Shown here piece by piece: positions 1 through 14,679 of a stretch of 64,000 nucleotides of DNA (position 1 is the first letter of the stretch; each line of letters opens with the position of its first letter). The translations under genes and the position numbers were made by a program. The DNA is from Callaeas wilsoni (taxonomy: Eukaryota; Chordata; Aves; Passeriformes; Callaeidae), in assembly GCA_013398955.1 (NCBI GenBank), contig VWPU01012696.1, forward strand, positions 124,001 to 188,000. Direction: 5' to 3'. The notes beneath the pieces are model-generated. The model saw only the letters and a list, made by a program, of their open reading frames with translations, made no database searches and had not been told where the DNA came from.

Positions 1-2692
1 TCATATGTGTAAATACTAACTGAATTTAAAGAATGAGTTAGAAAAGAAAATACACAGGTTTTTTGAGGTTTTTAGTCTTTTTGCTGCCATGAAAAGGGGT
101 CACACTGAAGCAGGCATAGGAGTGAGAGATATCAAAATAAAGACAAAGGTATATTGGCACATTGCTGTGATATTTCTGTATGTTCTTATTTTATATTCTG
201 TGTAGAAAATGGTTCTTTTGCTTTTAGAAGGAAATCCTCTCCACACACTTATTGAAACAGATGATAGTGACTCTCAGAAGAGTGGAGAACTCAATCAGTT
301 ATGTGAAGATCTATTAACAATATATGTTTTCGAAAGATGAACTCAGAGTAGGATGAAATATTTAACAGCTCTATTTTGTCCCAGATGCATCTGAGATAAG
401 AAACAAATCCTAAGAGTTTTATCCCACATAACAGGGAGACACTGATGACTCATTTCCTGACACCATTGAAATTAGCATTAATGTTTATCATGCAAAAGGT
501 GTAGTAACAAACTTTGGGTTTATAATCTATTCAAATTCGATTAAAGTGTCAGCTAATAACCAGAATTAATTATTCTGCAAGCATGCATTCACTCAAAGGT
601 CACATTCAGTGAATCCTTCTGCCATTCTCTGGCATTTTGTACACTGAGATAAAATACTTTGTGGCTCAGTCTATTATGAATATAGTACTGCTGTATAATA
701 TTTTCTGTATTTAGATCTGGTTAGTTGAGAAGTTTATTATTCTGGTTCACTTATATTATTCAAGTCAACCGATAGTTGTTCAGGGCAAGGAACAGGAAGG
801 TAGGAGCACCTCAAACTATGTCACTCCTCAGCAGTTGCTTGAAAGCAGTTTAGCCACAAGTGTTGAATATTTTACCTCCATGCTTGCCAGTCTAAAACAG
901 CATTTAAACCATGAACAGAAGAAGCCCACAATGAATAACAAAAATCAAGGGAATTATGGTTAGTTTATGAGGAAAACTTTAGGCAGTAAAATAAGACCAA
1001 TTCTTTGAAGGAACAAGATTCAGATGTGAGCTGTCTCAAAAAAAATCTCCAGAAGTTTTGACATTTCCATTCTCATAATAGACCAGTGTGGAAGACTTAT
1101 TAAAAAGTCATTTCTCTAGTGACTTGCATCTATAAATAAGAAAAACAAACCATATTTTTGTTTTGAGAAGACTGTTCTTTCCATGGATTGCACTTACAAC
1201 AGTGCAAGAAGAAACACATTTTGGACCTCCAAGGAGAGAACTGTTCAGACACCAGCCTAGGAGCAACAGAAGTGACAAAATTCCACCAAGGAACATAGAA
1301 AGGCAAAACTTCTGTCATGCAGGAGGACAACATGGGCAGAACACCTAAAGGTGAATCAAATCCTTTCATATGAATTCTTGATATTTTCTGGATAAGAGGT
1401 CAAGAATTCTTTAGGTTTGAAGAGCTATGTTTTCATAGAAATGTATTATTATTCATACAATGCATCTACACATAGGATTTAAATAGAAATAAGGTTAAAT
1501 TTCAAGGATAACTTTTGCACTTGCATGGGTGCTAGAACTATGAAACAAAGTTTAAGCCACCCTATTATTTCATTACCTTTTAGTTTCTTATGCTACCTTG
1601 TACCTAAGTTAGCTGATGGTAACTCAGAACTCAGCATGTGGCATGACCTATCTGTCCTGTATTGGGTCAGTCTTGTCATAACGACTCTCCCAGAATGAAA
1701 GCACCCCACACTTCCCACACTTGGACTGGGACTAACCCTTCACAGTGCTTTGTTTATCTCAGTGATGACTTCAATCCTTGTTGCAAACAGTACAGTTGTG
1801 CCTGAAGGGATGTATTGAATGTTCCCATAAAGCTACTGACAGCTATCATAAAGCTTTTGTACATCTCCTTTTAGGGGGTCTAGATCACTGGGTGACATAC
1901 AAATGAAGCCTTGGATTCAAGGATGGGGAGACATGCAGGAAGTTCACGGTGGCCTGCAAAGAACAAAGGCTGCACCATTTTCTGAGCTGAAATAAAATAC
2001 ACTTTCCTCTGGCAATGTGTTAAAAGTCACAACTGTACATTTCAGTCTCTCTGGTTTCATGAGATATTACCCAGTTTTAATACTTGGTCACTTCTCCCTT
2101 TGCCGCTTCTCAGCTGGCTGTGGCTTAAAGATATATAAGGCACAGTTGGTTGAGTTACCCTATCACTCAGCTGGACCTTTACAATGCTTTCTGTAAATTA
2201 ATTTGTTCAGTTCGGAAGGTTGGCTATATAAAATAAATGCGTACTATATAAAATCACTATTTCTATTAAAGCAAAAAAGCAATACTCTATATGAAAAATT
2301 TTGTTGCAGTTCTAACAGTGTAAATTATCTGAAAGCCATTAGGGCATTTCTCTTTGAAGGTTATTGTACATAAAATGCATTATTAACTTACTAAATGTTA
2401 TTGAAATGTACTGTTAAAACAATGTGATTAAAAGACAGTGACTCTAAACTCAAATTGTCCTTTCCATCATAAAATATATTTGGGTTCTTTTAACAGATTA
2501 TAGAGATGCTTAGTTTACTAGGAGGAAAAATTTTCATTATAAAAAGAATATTTTACTTGTCTCTCAGTTGGAAATGTTCATTCATGATAAAATCTTTCAA
2601 GCATTTAAGGAATAAAGAATAAATTTGAATCAAAGATATTAAAATGTGTATCAGCATTTTTAATCTACTGATGGTAGAAACTGATTTGGGGA
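1..2692. other. AT-rich single-copy DNA, no gene seen
   Basis: No recognisable exon, RNA gene or transposon on either strand. Open frames here are short and without family motifs. Base composition is that of ordinary AT-rich avian non-coding DNA. An old, highly diverged repeat could be missed by eye. Confidence 0.6.
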
Positions 2693-3045
2693 AAATCATA
2701 GAATCACACAATAATTTAGGTTGTAAAATACCTCTAAGATTATCCAGTCAAATATTAAACCAGCACTGCCAAGTCCACCACTTAACCATGTCCCTCAGAG
2801 TCACATTCATACGTCCTTCAAATACCTCCACAGTGACTCCATGACTTTCCTGGGCAGCCTGTTCCAATGCTTGACAACTGCTTTGATGAAGAAACTTTTC
2901 CCAATATCCAATCTAAATATCCCCTGGCACATCTTGATGTCGTTTCCTCTTGTCCTACCACTTGTTTCTTGGCAGAAGAGACCCACTCCCACCTCACTAC
3001 AACCTCCTTTCAAGTAGTTGTAGAGAGCGATAAGGTCCTATGACT
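2693..3045 (-). mobile_element. CR1 LINE fragment, 3' end of ORF2 plus tail
   Basis: Read on the minus strand, this ends with a degenerate CR1 tail (the plus strand starts with ATCATAGAATCACA at about 2695). Upstream it encodes the last part of CR1 ORF2: the reading around 2810-3010 contains RLDIGKSFF followed by [12 protein letters not shown], the conserved C-terminal block that follows the RT domain in avian CR1. CR1 elements are non-LTR retrotransposons that insert with strong 5' truncation, and this copy keeps only about 350 bp. Homology fades after about 3045. It has no function as a gene. Confidence 0.85.
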
Positions 3046-6000
3046 ATGTCACCCCACAGAGGCACCTCAACACACAAGGAAAGCAACAGACCAACAGGGA
3101 TGTTGGACCTTGCAAAGTTCTAGCTGCATCCTTGCAGCAGATGATGCTGGCAAGCATGAAGTGAGATAGGTTATACAGTTATACAGTTGTCTGGTTTTGT
3201 ACCAGTGCTGGGCAAGCATCCCTCACGCTTGTGACTGGCGGTACATGTAGACTACATCCAAATACAGAGCCGTGCACATGAATCCTCACTGTGCACCAAA
3301 ACTATTACAGGCAACATCTTGCAAACGCACTCTTTGTTGCCTTGCTTTATGAAGAGAAAGGAATCTGACTGAATGACAAGAAAGTTGCTTTATAGCTCCC
3401 TTGGCGGGTCCTTTCTCAGGATGGTCAAGGTGTCAGTGCTGCAGAAAATATCTTGGCCTATACTCACTCTTGATTCAGTCTAGAAGAGGATGCAAAGGGT
3501 ATTCAGAAGTCACAGATTACCACATTAGGGCACCCTGGCAGCTTTCAGACTTCCAGAAATTAGCAGACCTCGTGAAAACTTGGTCTTGCTTCTTTCCACG
3601 TAATCAAATCTTCAAAATCCCTAACTTCATTTTTCATTTTATTTATCTCCTGCAAATCTCCTTTTGCAAAACCTCTGCTTCTTGCAGAATCTCAGCTTTT
3701 GGAAAGGATGTAAATATAATTTCTCTACAGACCTATGACCTGAATGTAACCATTGTATTTATTGTGGTTTGTGTCTATATTGAGGTAGTACTAGAGAGAA
3801 CCAAGCACAGACCTGTGTCCTGTGCCACATAAAACAGAGCAGTGTCTGACTCAATGATCTTACAGTATAATCAATGAAATTCTTCATTTGCCAGTGTGTT
3901 GTTGAGTGACTCTGTGGAAGACATACATGTTAATATACAAAGTCTAAGAGGGAAAGCCTGAAATTTCTTGTATATAGTTGAATAACTCAAGTAATGCAAT
4001 TTCAGTGATCTATGAAGTATCAATTCACAAGGACTTTGAAACAAATCAAGTCTTTTAGGTCACCTGGGAAAATCCACTAAGTTTTACTCTGTTTCCTGCA
4101 GTAAAACATGAAGTTATGGAATGAATTATTTACAGCTTCAGAGGTCTCCATCTGTTCTTATTTTGCAATGCTAACATTCTATATGCACTTCTTTATACAT
4201 CACTTGATCTGGTATCTGTCTTCCATCCTTAATAATTCACTTCCAGCTTCATAATCTGTTAATAAGCAGCCAATTCCCACATTGATGTCTACAAGAGCTC
4301 TTCAATGATCCTTGTATATATAAACCACTTTCTAACCATACAAATGTTACAACCAGATAAGTAAAGTTGTAAATTTCTAGACAGCTTTGAAATCATTAGC
4401 TTTACTTATTTATTACATTGTTGCAACAGCTGTTATGCATCTGAAACTTGAGAGTTAGTGGTAATTGTATAATACACTAGTCAATAACATATTTTCTTAA
4501 ACCAAAACTGTATTGAAAACCAGTTCAAAATAGGTATATATTTTTATAGTAAGACTTGGAATTAAATATAAAATTCTTTTTGATGATTTTGGTGTTACTA
4601 ACAGTTAATTAGATATACACAACCCTGAAGGGTAATCTTCTCTTATCTTTTTAGCAACTCTAGTTTTCTCACTCTTTCCTGACTCTTAAACAGGCCACAT
4701 GCAGCATAAGATCAAAGCAAAAACTCATACTTTTTTCAAGAACAGTACATACAGTACATTCATCGAGTTTATCTACTTAGGTCAAAGATGTTCACAAACG
4801 ACACAGAGGAAAGCAACAAAAAGATTCTTCATTAAAAATAGGCAATGAGGAATGACAGGTTTCATATTTTAAGTGGAGAAACATCATGCAATTTCTTAGT
4901 GCTTTTAAGACATCAAGTGTGGAAGGTCATGTCTCCTGTTCCTTTTACCCTAATCCTAGTCAAACGTATGCCAAAAGCCTGAGTTTGGGCAAATGTTCAA
5001 GCCATCGTACTTCATCCGAACTCGTTTACCCAAGGAGCAATGAACAACTGCTAATACTGTTGTGGTCTCATGGGTCAGCAGGCTGCCCTTTGCTGCTGCC
5101 AGCTTTCATTGTCAGCAAATGGATAGCAATATCCTCAAGAAAAAAGTGAGTTACTTTCTTGGTTTTATTAGGATATCTTCTATTGGTTGCGTTGCACGCT
5201 GTGTTTCAATGCAGTTGTCACTGCAGTGTCTTCCACTGAGTGATGTGTATTTCACAAAATGCTTGCTCCCAGTACTGCTGCTTGAACTGGGCAGTTTTCA
5301 ACTGTATGTTTATTTACAGCTGTGTCTGTGCCTTGGTATGCAATTTAAATTCTATCATCTTTTTTTCAGATTCTTGTTCAAGGTCAACTGTTTTAACTGA
5401 CTCTGAAAAGTATCTCTGTGTCTTGGCAGTATCCAGAGCCTACGTGGACCAAATTAGACTAGACAGTCAGTGTTCTCACTGATATTAAATGTGGGGTTGG
5501 TTTTGATTTTTTTTATTATTTGCATAACAAACTAATTTACTTTCTGTTTATTTCTTTACTTACCACTTTCTTATTCACTTTCCACAGTGTGGTAGGAAGA
5601 AGGACAGAGAAAAATTACAAATCCTTCAACCATTTAGCCCTTCAACCATTTAGCCCAAAGCTACAAATTCCAGTCTGAGAATTTTGGGGGTAGGTAGGTT
5701 CAGAGTTGCAACCTCTTGTACTGAAGTGGATGAACCAGCCCTTCAGATTCAGGTAAATTATTCTTATAAAGGAGTCCTTTCAGGCATTATTTCATTATCA
5801 TACTTGATTTTTTGCTTTTAAATGTGTTGATATATGCTTTTCTCAATTGATATTTGGGAATGAAAAGCACACTATCCAGTGGTGGTTTTTTCCCTGTGAT
5901 CTCTCTTTCTAGCTACGTCTCAAGTCTTAGGAAGACAAGCCGTGCATGTTATCACTGTGTATGTTATTATACCAAGAGATATGTTCAAAACTTTTGGCAA

Positions 6001-8714
6001 CGTGGGAGAAGGACAAACTTTAATACTTTCATCTCTATTGTTAAATATATGTTGACACAAAATTATTCTTTCATATAGCTGAATGAAGGTATTGTTTTAC
6101 TATGTGACAAATCATATTCCTTCACCTCTAGTCAAAATATAATTGAAATATTGTTAATAGTACAAGGCTGAATTTAACTCCATGCAAAACTCCTTCTGCA
6201 CCCTAAAGTGGATATACTGTTAATTCTGGGGTTTGCATCATAGGGATACCTCTTGATTTGTCTGTTCTATCAGTTACTTTTAGGAAATTTAGGCAGGTGA
6301 AATGACCTCTTCTAATTTTATGTAAGAGTCCAGTCTGCCAGAGAGGTACAGTATATTTCCCTATTTTTTTTTTTTTATTGAAATTATTTTTCCTTTAGTA
6401 CTACACAAAGAATGGTAGCATGGAGAGGTTATTTAAATTTCTGGCATTCAATAGAGGTCAGAGTTATAGGTAGCTCCAGTGCCAAGCTCTGTCTTTAGTG
6501 AATTGCCACGTGGAACAGCATGGGGTGCCTCATGGAGAGGTGGAGTCAGCAAGCAGCTGGATGGGGACTTTGCCGTTGGCCAAGGCTAACCCACCACAAG
6601 AATTGAAAAGGATTTATGCCTAACAACAGCCTTGAAACTAAGACTTGTCACCACAACTACTCACTAGGAAGAAATGTTTGCACATGCATGTAGCCAGTCG
6701 ATTTTTTTATTTGATGCTACGTTGCTTCAAGCCAGATAGCACCATTTCACAGAGAAACAGACAAACCATTGCGTCCTCCATCATCAGTGACCTAAATTAC
6801 AGGTATATCATGTGTACCTTTATGGAAAACTGTACCTTTACACAGATTTTTACCGAAAATCTAGTGAAAAGAGTAAAAATATTCTTCATTCCATATGGGG
6901 TGTTTTTTGCTGTACTTGAATACAGCTACTCTGCCATGGAATATCAATAAATGTAGAAAATATTAAGCCAGGAGTTAGATCTTTAAAGGAAAAAAATCTT
7001 CAATGATTTCAATTTTAATTACTTTACTGATTAAAAGACCTCTCTATCTGTAGACACCATTCATTTGGAAAGAACAAATGAAAACAGGCTTAATAAGACA
7101 GACTTAGATAACACAGTCATAGCAATTGTAAAGTCAGCTCAAGCTGCTTTGAAAGGGACAGTTACTGTCTCAGTGATGGTACAATGAGAAAAGAGATAGA
7201 AAAAAATCACTAGGAAAAAGAAAATAATATCTCTTACATTTATAAATGCTGCCTATTTTTGGCTATTTTATAAGTAATTAAAATTTTTGTGCACTATATA
7301 TATATATAGCTATTCCCAATGAGTTAATAAAATAGACAAAATATGAAAATCAGAACTCGAAACATACAAAAAAGAAAAGTGAAGAGCGAATAAAAGTTTC
7401 TAATTTTAGGATAGAGGTTTGCTGATCATTCTTCAAAAAGTAAATGCATTTTAATATTATCTTGCTAGTTAGTTATTAATAGAATGTAATTTTTTCAATA
7501 ATTACTAAATCTTGGAAGTCTAGATCAAATGATACTACCTTTTAAAAATTGTGAATAAGTCACCATCAGGCAGTGACTTGAACATGATAGTCATATATTC
7601 CTTGAAAAATGGATTTGCATATTTGCAGAGATTTCACAGACCTATTTAAAAAAAATCAACACAAAGCTTACAGGTTGGAGTGAACCTGAATGGTGGATAA
7701 ATATAGAGTAATTATGATCCTCCTAACATACACTCAGTTAAAAAAGAAGCTAATTTAGCTGAGTAAATTATTTACTCATCTTCAGTCTTAAACAGTCTTG
7801 CTAAAATGACATTATTTCCAACTCTACAAATTTTAAAATTATTAGATTATTGAAGTTATGTTTCTATTCCCATTATACCTGTAATAAACTTCTCTTACAC
7901 TCAGCAGTTTTATCTGGCCCAATTATTGCTACAGTCTGTAAATACAGTCCTTACATTTTGCCATCAAAAATGACACTGAAACCCGAATGGCTAAAAAATT
8001 TATGCACTGTAACTTTACTGAAATGAAGCTGTAATGTTTCCATAAATCTTCAGTATTTAGTATGAAAATGCACTCCCATATTATTTACTGATGCTTTTCG
8101 TATATTTTTGTCTAAAATGTAAAAGGAACACAAACTGTGAGGTGATGATTTTACACCTGAGTTTTTGCAAAGAGCAAATTGTGCGAAATACATGATCTGT
8201 CTGTAGGCATAATTGCTACCTAATAAGATTATTCAACTGCTAATTAAAGGTACTGAAACCTAGGAACTATAAAGGATAAGGTATTCTGTAAAAACTACTA
8301 TTCCTATTAGAAATAGTCATTCAAACCCACAAATGGGAAGATTCAGAGCATGCATTGTGAATGACTTTTATGAGATTAATCTTGATGGGACAATAAGCAC
8401 ATTGGAAATAATGAAAACTTCAAATGGCATGAGAAAACTAAAAAACCCTTGAAAGAACAGTGCATAGTGATATCTAAGCCCAAAATATCTAAAATGCCTG
8501 AGTGTGTCTACATAACTGAAATATAATAAATACTTGATTATATTTTTTACTTTAGTGGGACTACAAAATATATCATCTTCTAGGATGTCACAGTGTGCTT
8601 TTGGAGACAGAAATTCAGGCAGTGCATTTCTCTGGTGTAGTATAACAGCTTATAAAAAATACTTTTTACATCCATTTTTCACCATGGAGCTATACAAGAT
8701 GGTTGATTTGTCTT
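3046..8714. other. Non-coding AT-rich stretch
   Basis: The longest open frame (3401-3832, plus, 143 codons) has no recognisable domain and is rich in Phe, Ser, Cys and Ile, as expected from translating AT-rich non-coding DNA. Short simple-sequence patches occur: a T run near 6365-6378 and an AT dinucleotide run near 7296-7309. Nothing else is supported. Confidence 0.6.
5623..5654. repeat. 16-bp perfect tandem duplication
   Basis: The unit CCTTCAACCATTTAGC occurs twice head to tail with no mismatch. The absence of mismatches suggests a recent replication-slippage duplication. No gene overlaps it. Confidence 0.85.
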
Positions 8715-9600
8715 TATAGCACTGGATGCAGCACTCCAGCTGAAATCTCATGAAAGGAGAGTAGAGGGCCAGAAACCTCTCCCTTGCCCTGCTGGCCACG
8801 CTGGTTTTGATGCAGCCCAGGACACGTTTGGCTTTCTGGGCTGTGAGTGCACAAGGCTGGGTCATGTCCAGCCTCTCCAGCATCCCCAAGTCCTTCTGGT
8901 CAGGGCTGCTCTCCATCTGTTCATGCCCCAGCCTGTGCTGATACCAGGGGTTCCCCAGACCTAGGTGCAGCACCTTGCACTTGGTCTTGTTAAACCTCAA
9001 GAGATTCCCTTGCACCCACTTTTTGAGCGTGTCTGAGTCCCTCTGGATGCCAACCCATCCTTCAGGTGTGTCAACTGCACCACTCAGCTTGGTGTCATCT
9101 GCAAATTTGCTGAGGGTGCACTCCATCCCTTTGTCTATGGAATTAATGAAGATATTAAATACATCTGGTCCTAACGCAGATCCCTGAGGGACACTACTTA
9201 TCACTGATGTCCATCAAGACTCTGAGCCATTGACCACTACCCTCTGGAAGTGACCATTCAACAACTTTCTTATCCATCTAAACATTCACTCATCAGATCC
9301 TTCTCTCTCCAATATGGAGAAAAGGATATTGTGGGGGGCTGCGTCAAAGGCCTTACAGAAGTCCAGATAAATGACATCCATAACCCTTCCCTTGTCTGCT
9401 GATGCAGCCACTCCATCATAGAAGGTCATCAGGCTCATCAGCCAAGACTTGCCCTGAGTGAAGCTATGCTGGTTGTCTCAAATTACCTCAATATACTTCA
9501 GCCTAACTTCTAGGATGACCAGTTCCGTGATATTCCTGGGCACAGAGGTGAGGCTGACAGGTCAGTAGTTCCCAGGGTCATCTTTTCTATTCATAATGAT
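8715..9600 (-). mobile_element. CR1 LINE fragment with readable RT domain
   Basis: The minus strand encodes a long part of the CR1 ORF2 reverse transcriptase. In coding order it shows NYRPVSLTS-like residues (about 9570), the [11 protein letters not shown] block (about 9460), [16 protein letters not shown] (about 9330-9370), the [10 protein letters not shown] motif (9175-9200) and the catalytic FADD box at 9094-9105, the CR1 counterpart of YxDD. The fingers-to-thumb order is normal. The segment from 8715 to 9204 is open, but stops occur just upstream (about 9210) and further 5', so the element is dead. Both ends are truncated: there is no CR1 tail at the low-coordinate end and no endonuclease domain. 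It is among the least decayed CR1 coding segments in the window. Confidence 0.93.
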
Positions 9601-12600
9601 GATGTAAAAATTCATATGATCAAATTCTGGGGCCCACAGAAACAACATTTCTCCCAGCTTGTTGACTGTTGGTCAACAGCTGTTTCAACATGTGAGCTAC
9701 TGATATATTGCTCTTTTTCAGGAGTACTTTCCACATGAATCCAGGAGCCTTACCTTCATGGCCTAAACTTGAAAATAATTCACTTTTATGCCAGTCAGAA
9801 GTTTCAGAAAAAAGATATGGATTAATTTATTGTGTTGATAGTCTAAGATCATTAGATAAGGAGTCTAAGCTCCTTTTGTGCTTCTAAACTGTCTTTGTGT
9901 TCATGAATAATTTACACAGATACAATTTTGAACTATCTTTTGCTACCTGTAGATTCTTTTTAAATTACTTGATTTCACTGTTGCATTTCAAGTTCAGGAC
10001 AAATCTCATTTTTCATTAAAAATATATTGAGCTTACTTGGGTAGAAAAGCAGCAAAAGGGGAAAACTGATACCTAAGAAACATACCTATTTAGGAGTCTA
10101 AAAATATTCAATTAAGAGCTTGGTAAATTGTTGTACATACTATGCATCATGTGCATGTTATTTACTGAAGTAGATTGAATAAGAGGCTATTTGCACTTGA
10201 GTTCAGATCTGTGCTTCATTTTACCACAGAGATGAGTAAGTAGGTTTGTCTAAAACAAGAAATGGTGTAAGACAAGAGTGTTCTTAAAGTTTTGAAAGAT
10301 TTGATTAGTCTTTTCTATTTTTTTTTTTTTTTTTTGGGTACATCATTTGTCTTAATCTTTAAAGGGTTTCAAATGGATAGTAAAAATACAGCGAAAAACA
10401 GGAAAAATGTCAGAGAATCTCAAGCAATGCAAATGAGTGTATTTTATAGAATTCAAAGGGACTTACAAATATTTACCTTAACTGTGAAAATGGCCTATTT
10501 TTTTTAAATAATCAAGTTTAAACAAGCAATATTTATAGTTTATGAAGGAAAAAAAAAGTGTGCATATATTACTATTACTATGTACCACCTTATCCAGACA
10601 GCCTTAAGAAAAATGATAGGAAATAAATTGTATGAATATCCATGTGTTAAGCCAAACAAGAAACACAGGATGTCAAACACTTGCATGTGTGTGATGGTGT
10701 CCATCAAGTTTGGTAGAAGTCTTTTCAATCAGAGGAGAAATATCAAAGCCTGGTAGTGATTGTAAATTGAATGGATTTCTCATTCTCATGAGCTAGCTCT
10801 GGTTTGGATATTAAATTCACAGCCCATACAAAGGTTACTTTATATAAATATCAATCTTTCTACTGGTGATGCATGAAACATACCTAGAAACATAAGGTAT
10901 TAAGATCATCCATCAGCATTCTTATAGTATTCAAAAAGGTTTCATCACTTTCTTCTGTTGGTTGGCTTTTCTAAAGGCCAAATAGAACTTAGCTGTATAT
11001 TCATACCTCAGAGAAACTGTGGGCCATTAACCATGTCTCCATACACAAGGATTTATATGAAAAAATGTTGACATTTGCACTGGCAGGAATAGCACTGATT
11101 AAAGTGTTTTGCTTTCATTCCTAGTATTTTCTTGACCAAGAAAGGACAGATTATAAGGAACAGAGAATTCTCCCTCAAATTCCATCTATTACTGAAGTTC
11201 TGTGTTTCAGAAATTTACTGTTTCTCAATTACGTAACTGAGAAGGGAAATATTACCTCGTTAGCATCTCTCTTTGTCTGATAAACAAATACATTTTGATG
11301 TGTGCTAAAAGAAATATGAGGGAGAAAATATATGTAGGTAAGCAGTCATGTACTCATAAAATAAATTATTTCTTATGAAATAAAATTGAGGAAGTGAGGA
11401 AGATAAATACAAACTGCAAAGTTTTAAATTTAATCTCAATAATAAAAAGATTCATTCATTCTCTCCTAGTATTTCACTCTTTCTGTAGTTCAGAACTGAA
11501 AGGTCAACACATTGCTCACCATGTCACAGTCTTTTCTACAGAATAATTTACCACACCAGTAACCAAAAATATAGTAGATCAAAGTATTTGAAGATAGTCA
11601 CAATTATCTTGTTCTTGTGATTGCTCATGTTTGACCGAGCTAATTATTCCTTGCTTCTTTCCAGATTTACAGTAATTGCCAAAGTATGTCTCTAGAAGGA
11701 TAGCTGCCAGAAGGGCAGAAGGGACAGCTCAGAGAACACTAATAGGACTTAAAAACAGCAGGTTTTTAAGGGGTGTGACCTGTCATACCAGAGTATCTGA
11801 CTATTGCATCTTAAATAAGAGCAGGGGAGTACGGCCAGTAGTCTGATTTTGTGATTTGACTTGAAACTGATGACATGGCTTCAATCCACAGAATAACAAA
11901 ATTTATATGGCAGAGATCATCCTATTTATGATTCACTGGAAGGAGTAGGTGTTGCCCTAAAATTCATTTCAATACTTCACTGGCAATTTATAACTTAATA
12001 TATAGCCAGATCTATAAGTTTAAAAAAAAATACTCATTTTCAATTGCTTATATTTGTTTATGTTCAGTAGGCACTTGATTTTAAAGAGCAACCTACTGAT
12101 ACCATTTTGTATAAACCCTGGAAAAATTGAGGATGGCACATCTAAATCATGCAGAAAGTGACACAGAAATAAAAGTGCTAGATGCTTAGGTGGGAAGACT
12201 AGTTAATAGCTTAGTTCTTTCTACTGTAAAATAAACACAATTCCAAATTTCTTATTGGATCAGCTACAGCATATTGCGGTATCTTAAATTTTTAATATCA
12301 GATTATCAACATTCATGAAGCAGTGTTTGCAGTTGAACCTTAATCAAGGAATATTTTTTAAAGTAAGAGACTAAATTTAAAATCCTACTAACTTCAAAGA
12401 TATTACTCTTTCCTTAGACATCCAAGGCAATAAAAAAAAGTTAAAGCTGAGAAGCACATTCTTTAAAATGCATTGTTTGTTTTGTCTTTTAAACACACAG
12501 AGATACTGCTGAAAGCTGCAGCAATATAACTCTTCTAACCTACATTCTCTGTTTCCCACCAATACTGAGTAAACGGCTGGTGTGACATGGTAAAGAAGGA

Positions 12601-14679
12601 AATTTTTAGAATTTAATATATTAATATTATCATTAGTACAAGTCTCATAGTAATTAAGCTGCTGCTATTACCTAAGCAAAGCAGACTCTTAGAAACAAAT
12701 CCATAAAATAAGTCAAAACATAATATGGGTCCAGCCATGACTGAGATTTAAAGCTGCAAAGGTGATCCATCTTAATGCAGTAATTTGCACTAGGAAAATC
12801 CTGACCAGTCCCAGGCCAAGGTTATGGAGACAGATCAAGCTCTACCTGCAACTTGATACAGTTTAAATTCACTCTTTGAATATCCTCAGAGGCTGTTGGC
12901 CATCATGGGTGAAAGCACTCAAATTGATGATTTTTGTTAAAATATTCAAAAGGCACTAGACCAGAGAAAGGAATTGAGAACAGCAGTAAGCATTACTTCA
13001 AAGATTAATGATTAAGGAGGTAGGATCAAAAGAATCATTGCTGTCAAGCTCTATTCAAAGGACTGCTAATGTTCTCCATACAGTGATTTCATCTGAGAAC
13101 TCTGCTCAAAATTCCTATTGAGGACCTTCTTTTTGTCACGCTTTGACCATCCCATTCCTTCTAGCAGTAAGCCAAAGAGGAAGGGAGGTGAAGAACGTGC
13201 TCTGAAGACCCAGTAATTGGCTAGCAAAAGTCCATTGGAATTACAGTCTTTGAGCACACTACAGAGTGATATTCTTGTGATTAGTTGGTCGCTTATATGC
13301 TTATTTTAATTCTTAAAATTCCAATATTTTTTCTATCAACATATCACATAAGAAATTTTTACTTTACTTGCCTCTTTATCTGACAATTTTTTCAGTATTT
13401 CTGATTCTGCAGGATACACTGGAGATAAGAATCTACCGTCACCAACATCTAATTTGTATTGACTGCGCTTTGTAGAAAGGTTATGAAATTTTATGGTACT
13501 AAAACATTTAGTTAAGCACCAGTACTCAGCCTCCAAGCACTGTCTTGCAGGTAATATGAATTACTTTCTTCTGACATATCAGTGATTTTATTCCATTTTC
13601 CTGGATATCATTTACACATTTAAGAGCTATAGCTAATAATGAAATCCTAAGATTGTGGGTTTCACTATGCCACTGGAAGTACTGATCAATCAGTATCTAG
13701 GCAGAGATGAAGCCAATTTACTTTAATATCATGGAAAATGATCTGCCTATACAAGATGTATGAGCAATTTAACAGCTTAAATACCTCCTCTATTGGATTA
13801 GTGTATTTATCTGTTTTGTAAAGAAGATGCAGTACAGTAGCGTCTGAAAAATCAAGTATGGTATTTTGTGATACTTTAATACCTTTGGGGTACTCATCTA
13901 ACAGAAATTCCAATTCTGATCTAATTAGTTATGGGAATAAGCTAAAGGTGGGAATGATTTTCCATTTTTAATGCACTGAGCTCAGTGAAACAGTGACAGG
14001 AAGGGTAATGGGGTGAAACTGCTCATATTGCTGCTTTCAGAGGATTCTTTCAATATGACCCTTTTCAGCTAGACCATGTAAGTCTTGTTGATAGCATTAT
14101 ATTACTGTGACTTTATTTATTGCAGAATCAAGAAACAAAAAATGGTTATATATTTTAATAATTTCTTCTTTACGAAGAAAAATGCTTGCTGTGAATCAAC
14201 ACCACATTGAGACTATTTATTATATAACTGCTACAAAATACATGTGTTTTTTCCAGGCAGGGTTGATCTTGTACTGACTTTGGATCTATTACTTGTTGGA
14301 AAAACCCTTCAGGAGTCTTGCTCTTGCACACAGTGCTGGAAGACATCTCTTCTACTAAGTCCTCACTGTCAGCAGATCCTTCCAAAGTTGCTCAGACAAT
14401 TTACTCTTTCTGGGACTTGAACAGAATTGCAAAGGCTATTCTTTTTAAAGAAGAGGTAGAATAAATCAGTCCCCAGACGAGGACAATTTAAGATAGCTTT
14501 CTAATTCTTGGAGTGAAAGTTACATGAGAGAATTGTCTCAATCTTATGTAGTTGGATTTAATGCTAGAGTTTGAAAATGCTAGATAAGCATCTCTTTGCA
14601 GTATTGATGTTGATTTACAATAGCACCTGGAACATTGGTAATGATCCAAAAGAATGAAATGAAACAAATATTGTGATCA
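9601..14679. other. Non-coding stretch, simple T run, weak open segments
   Basis: A poly-T run lies at about 10318-10336. Short minus-strand open segments near 13.4, 13.8 and 14.3 kb have protein-like composition and possible splice borders, discussed under findings, but no domain is recognised. Otherwise there are no repeats or genes I can support. Confidence 0.5.

Noticed and set aside
3401..3832. 143-codon plus-strand frame
   Set aside because: No domain, no supporting splice or promoter context. A frame of this length is not surprising in 64 kb of AT-rich DNA read in six frames.
8650..9204. 184-codon frame as a host gene
   Set aside because: It is CR1 reverse transcriptase (PQGS and FADD motifs), truncated and broken upstream by stops.
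9601..9770. Possible 5' extension of the 8.7-kb CR1
   Set aside because: Only isolated words resemble CR1; no continuous match could be followed.
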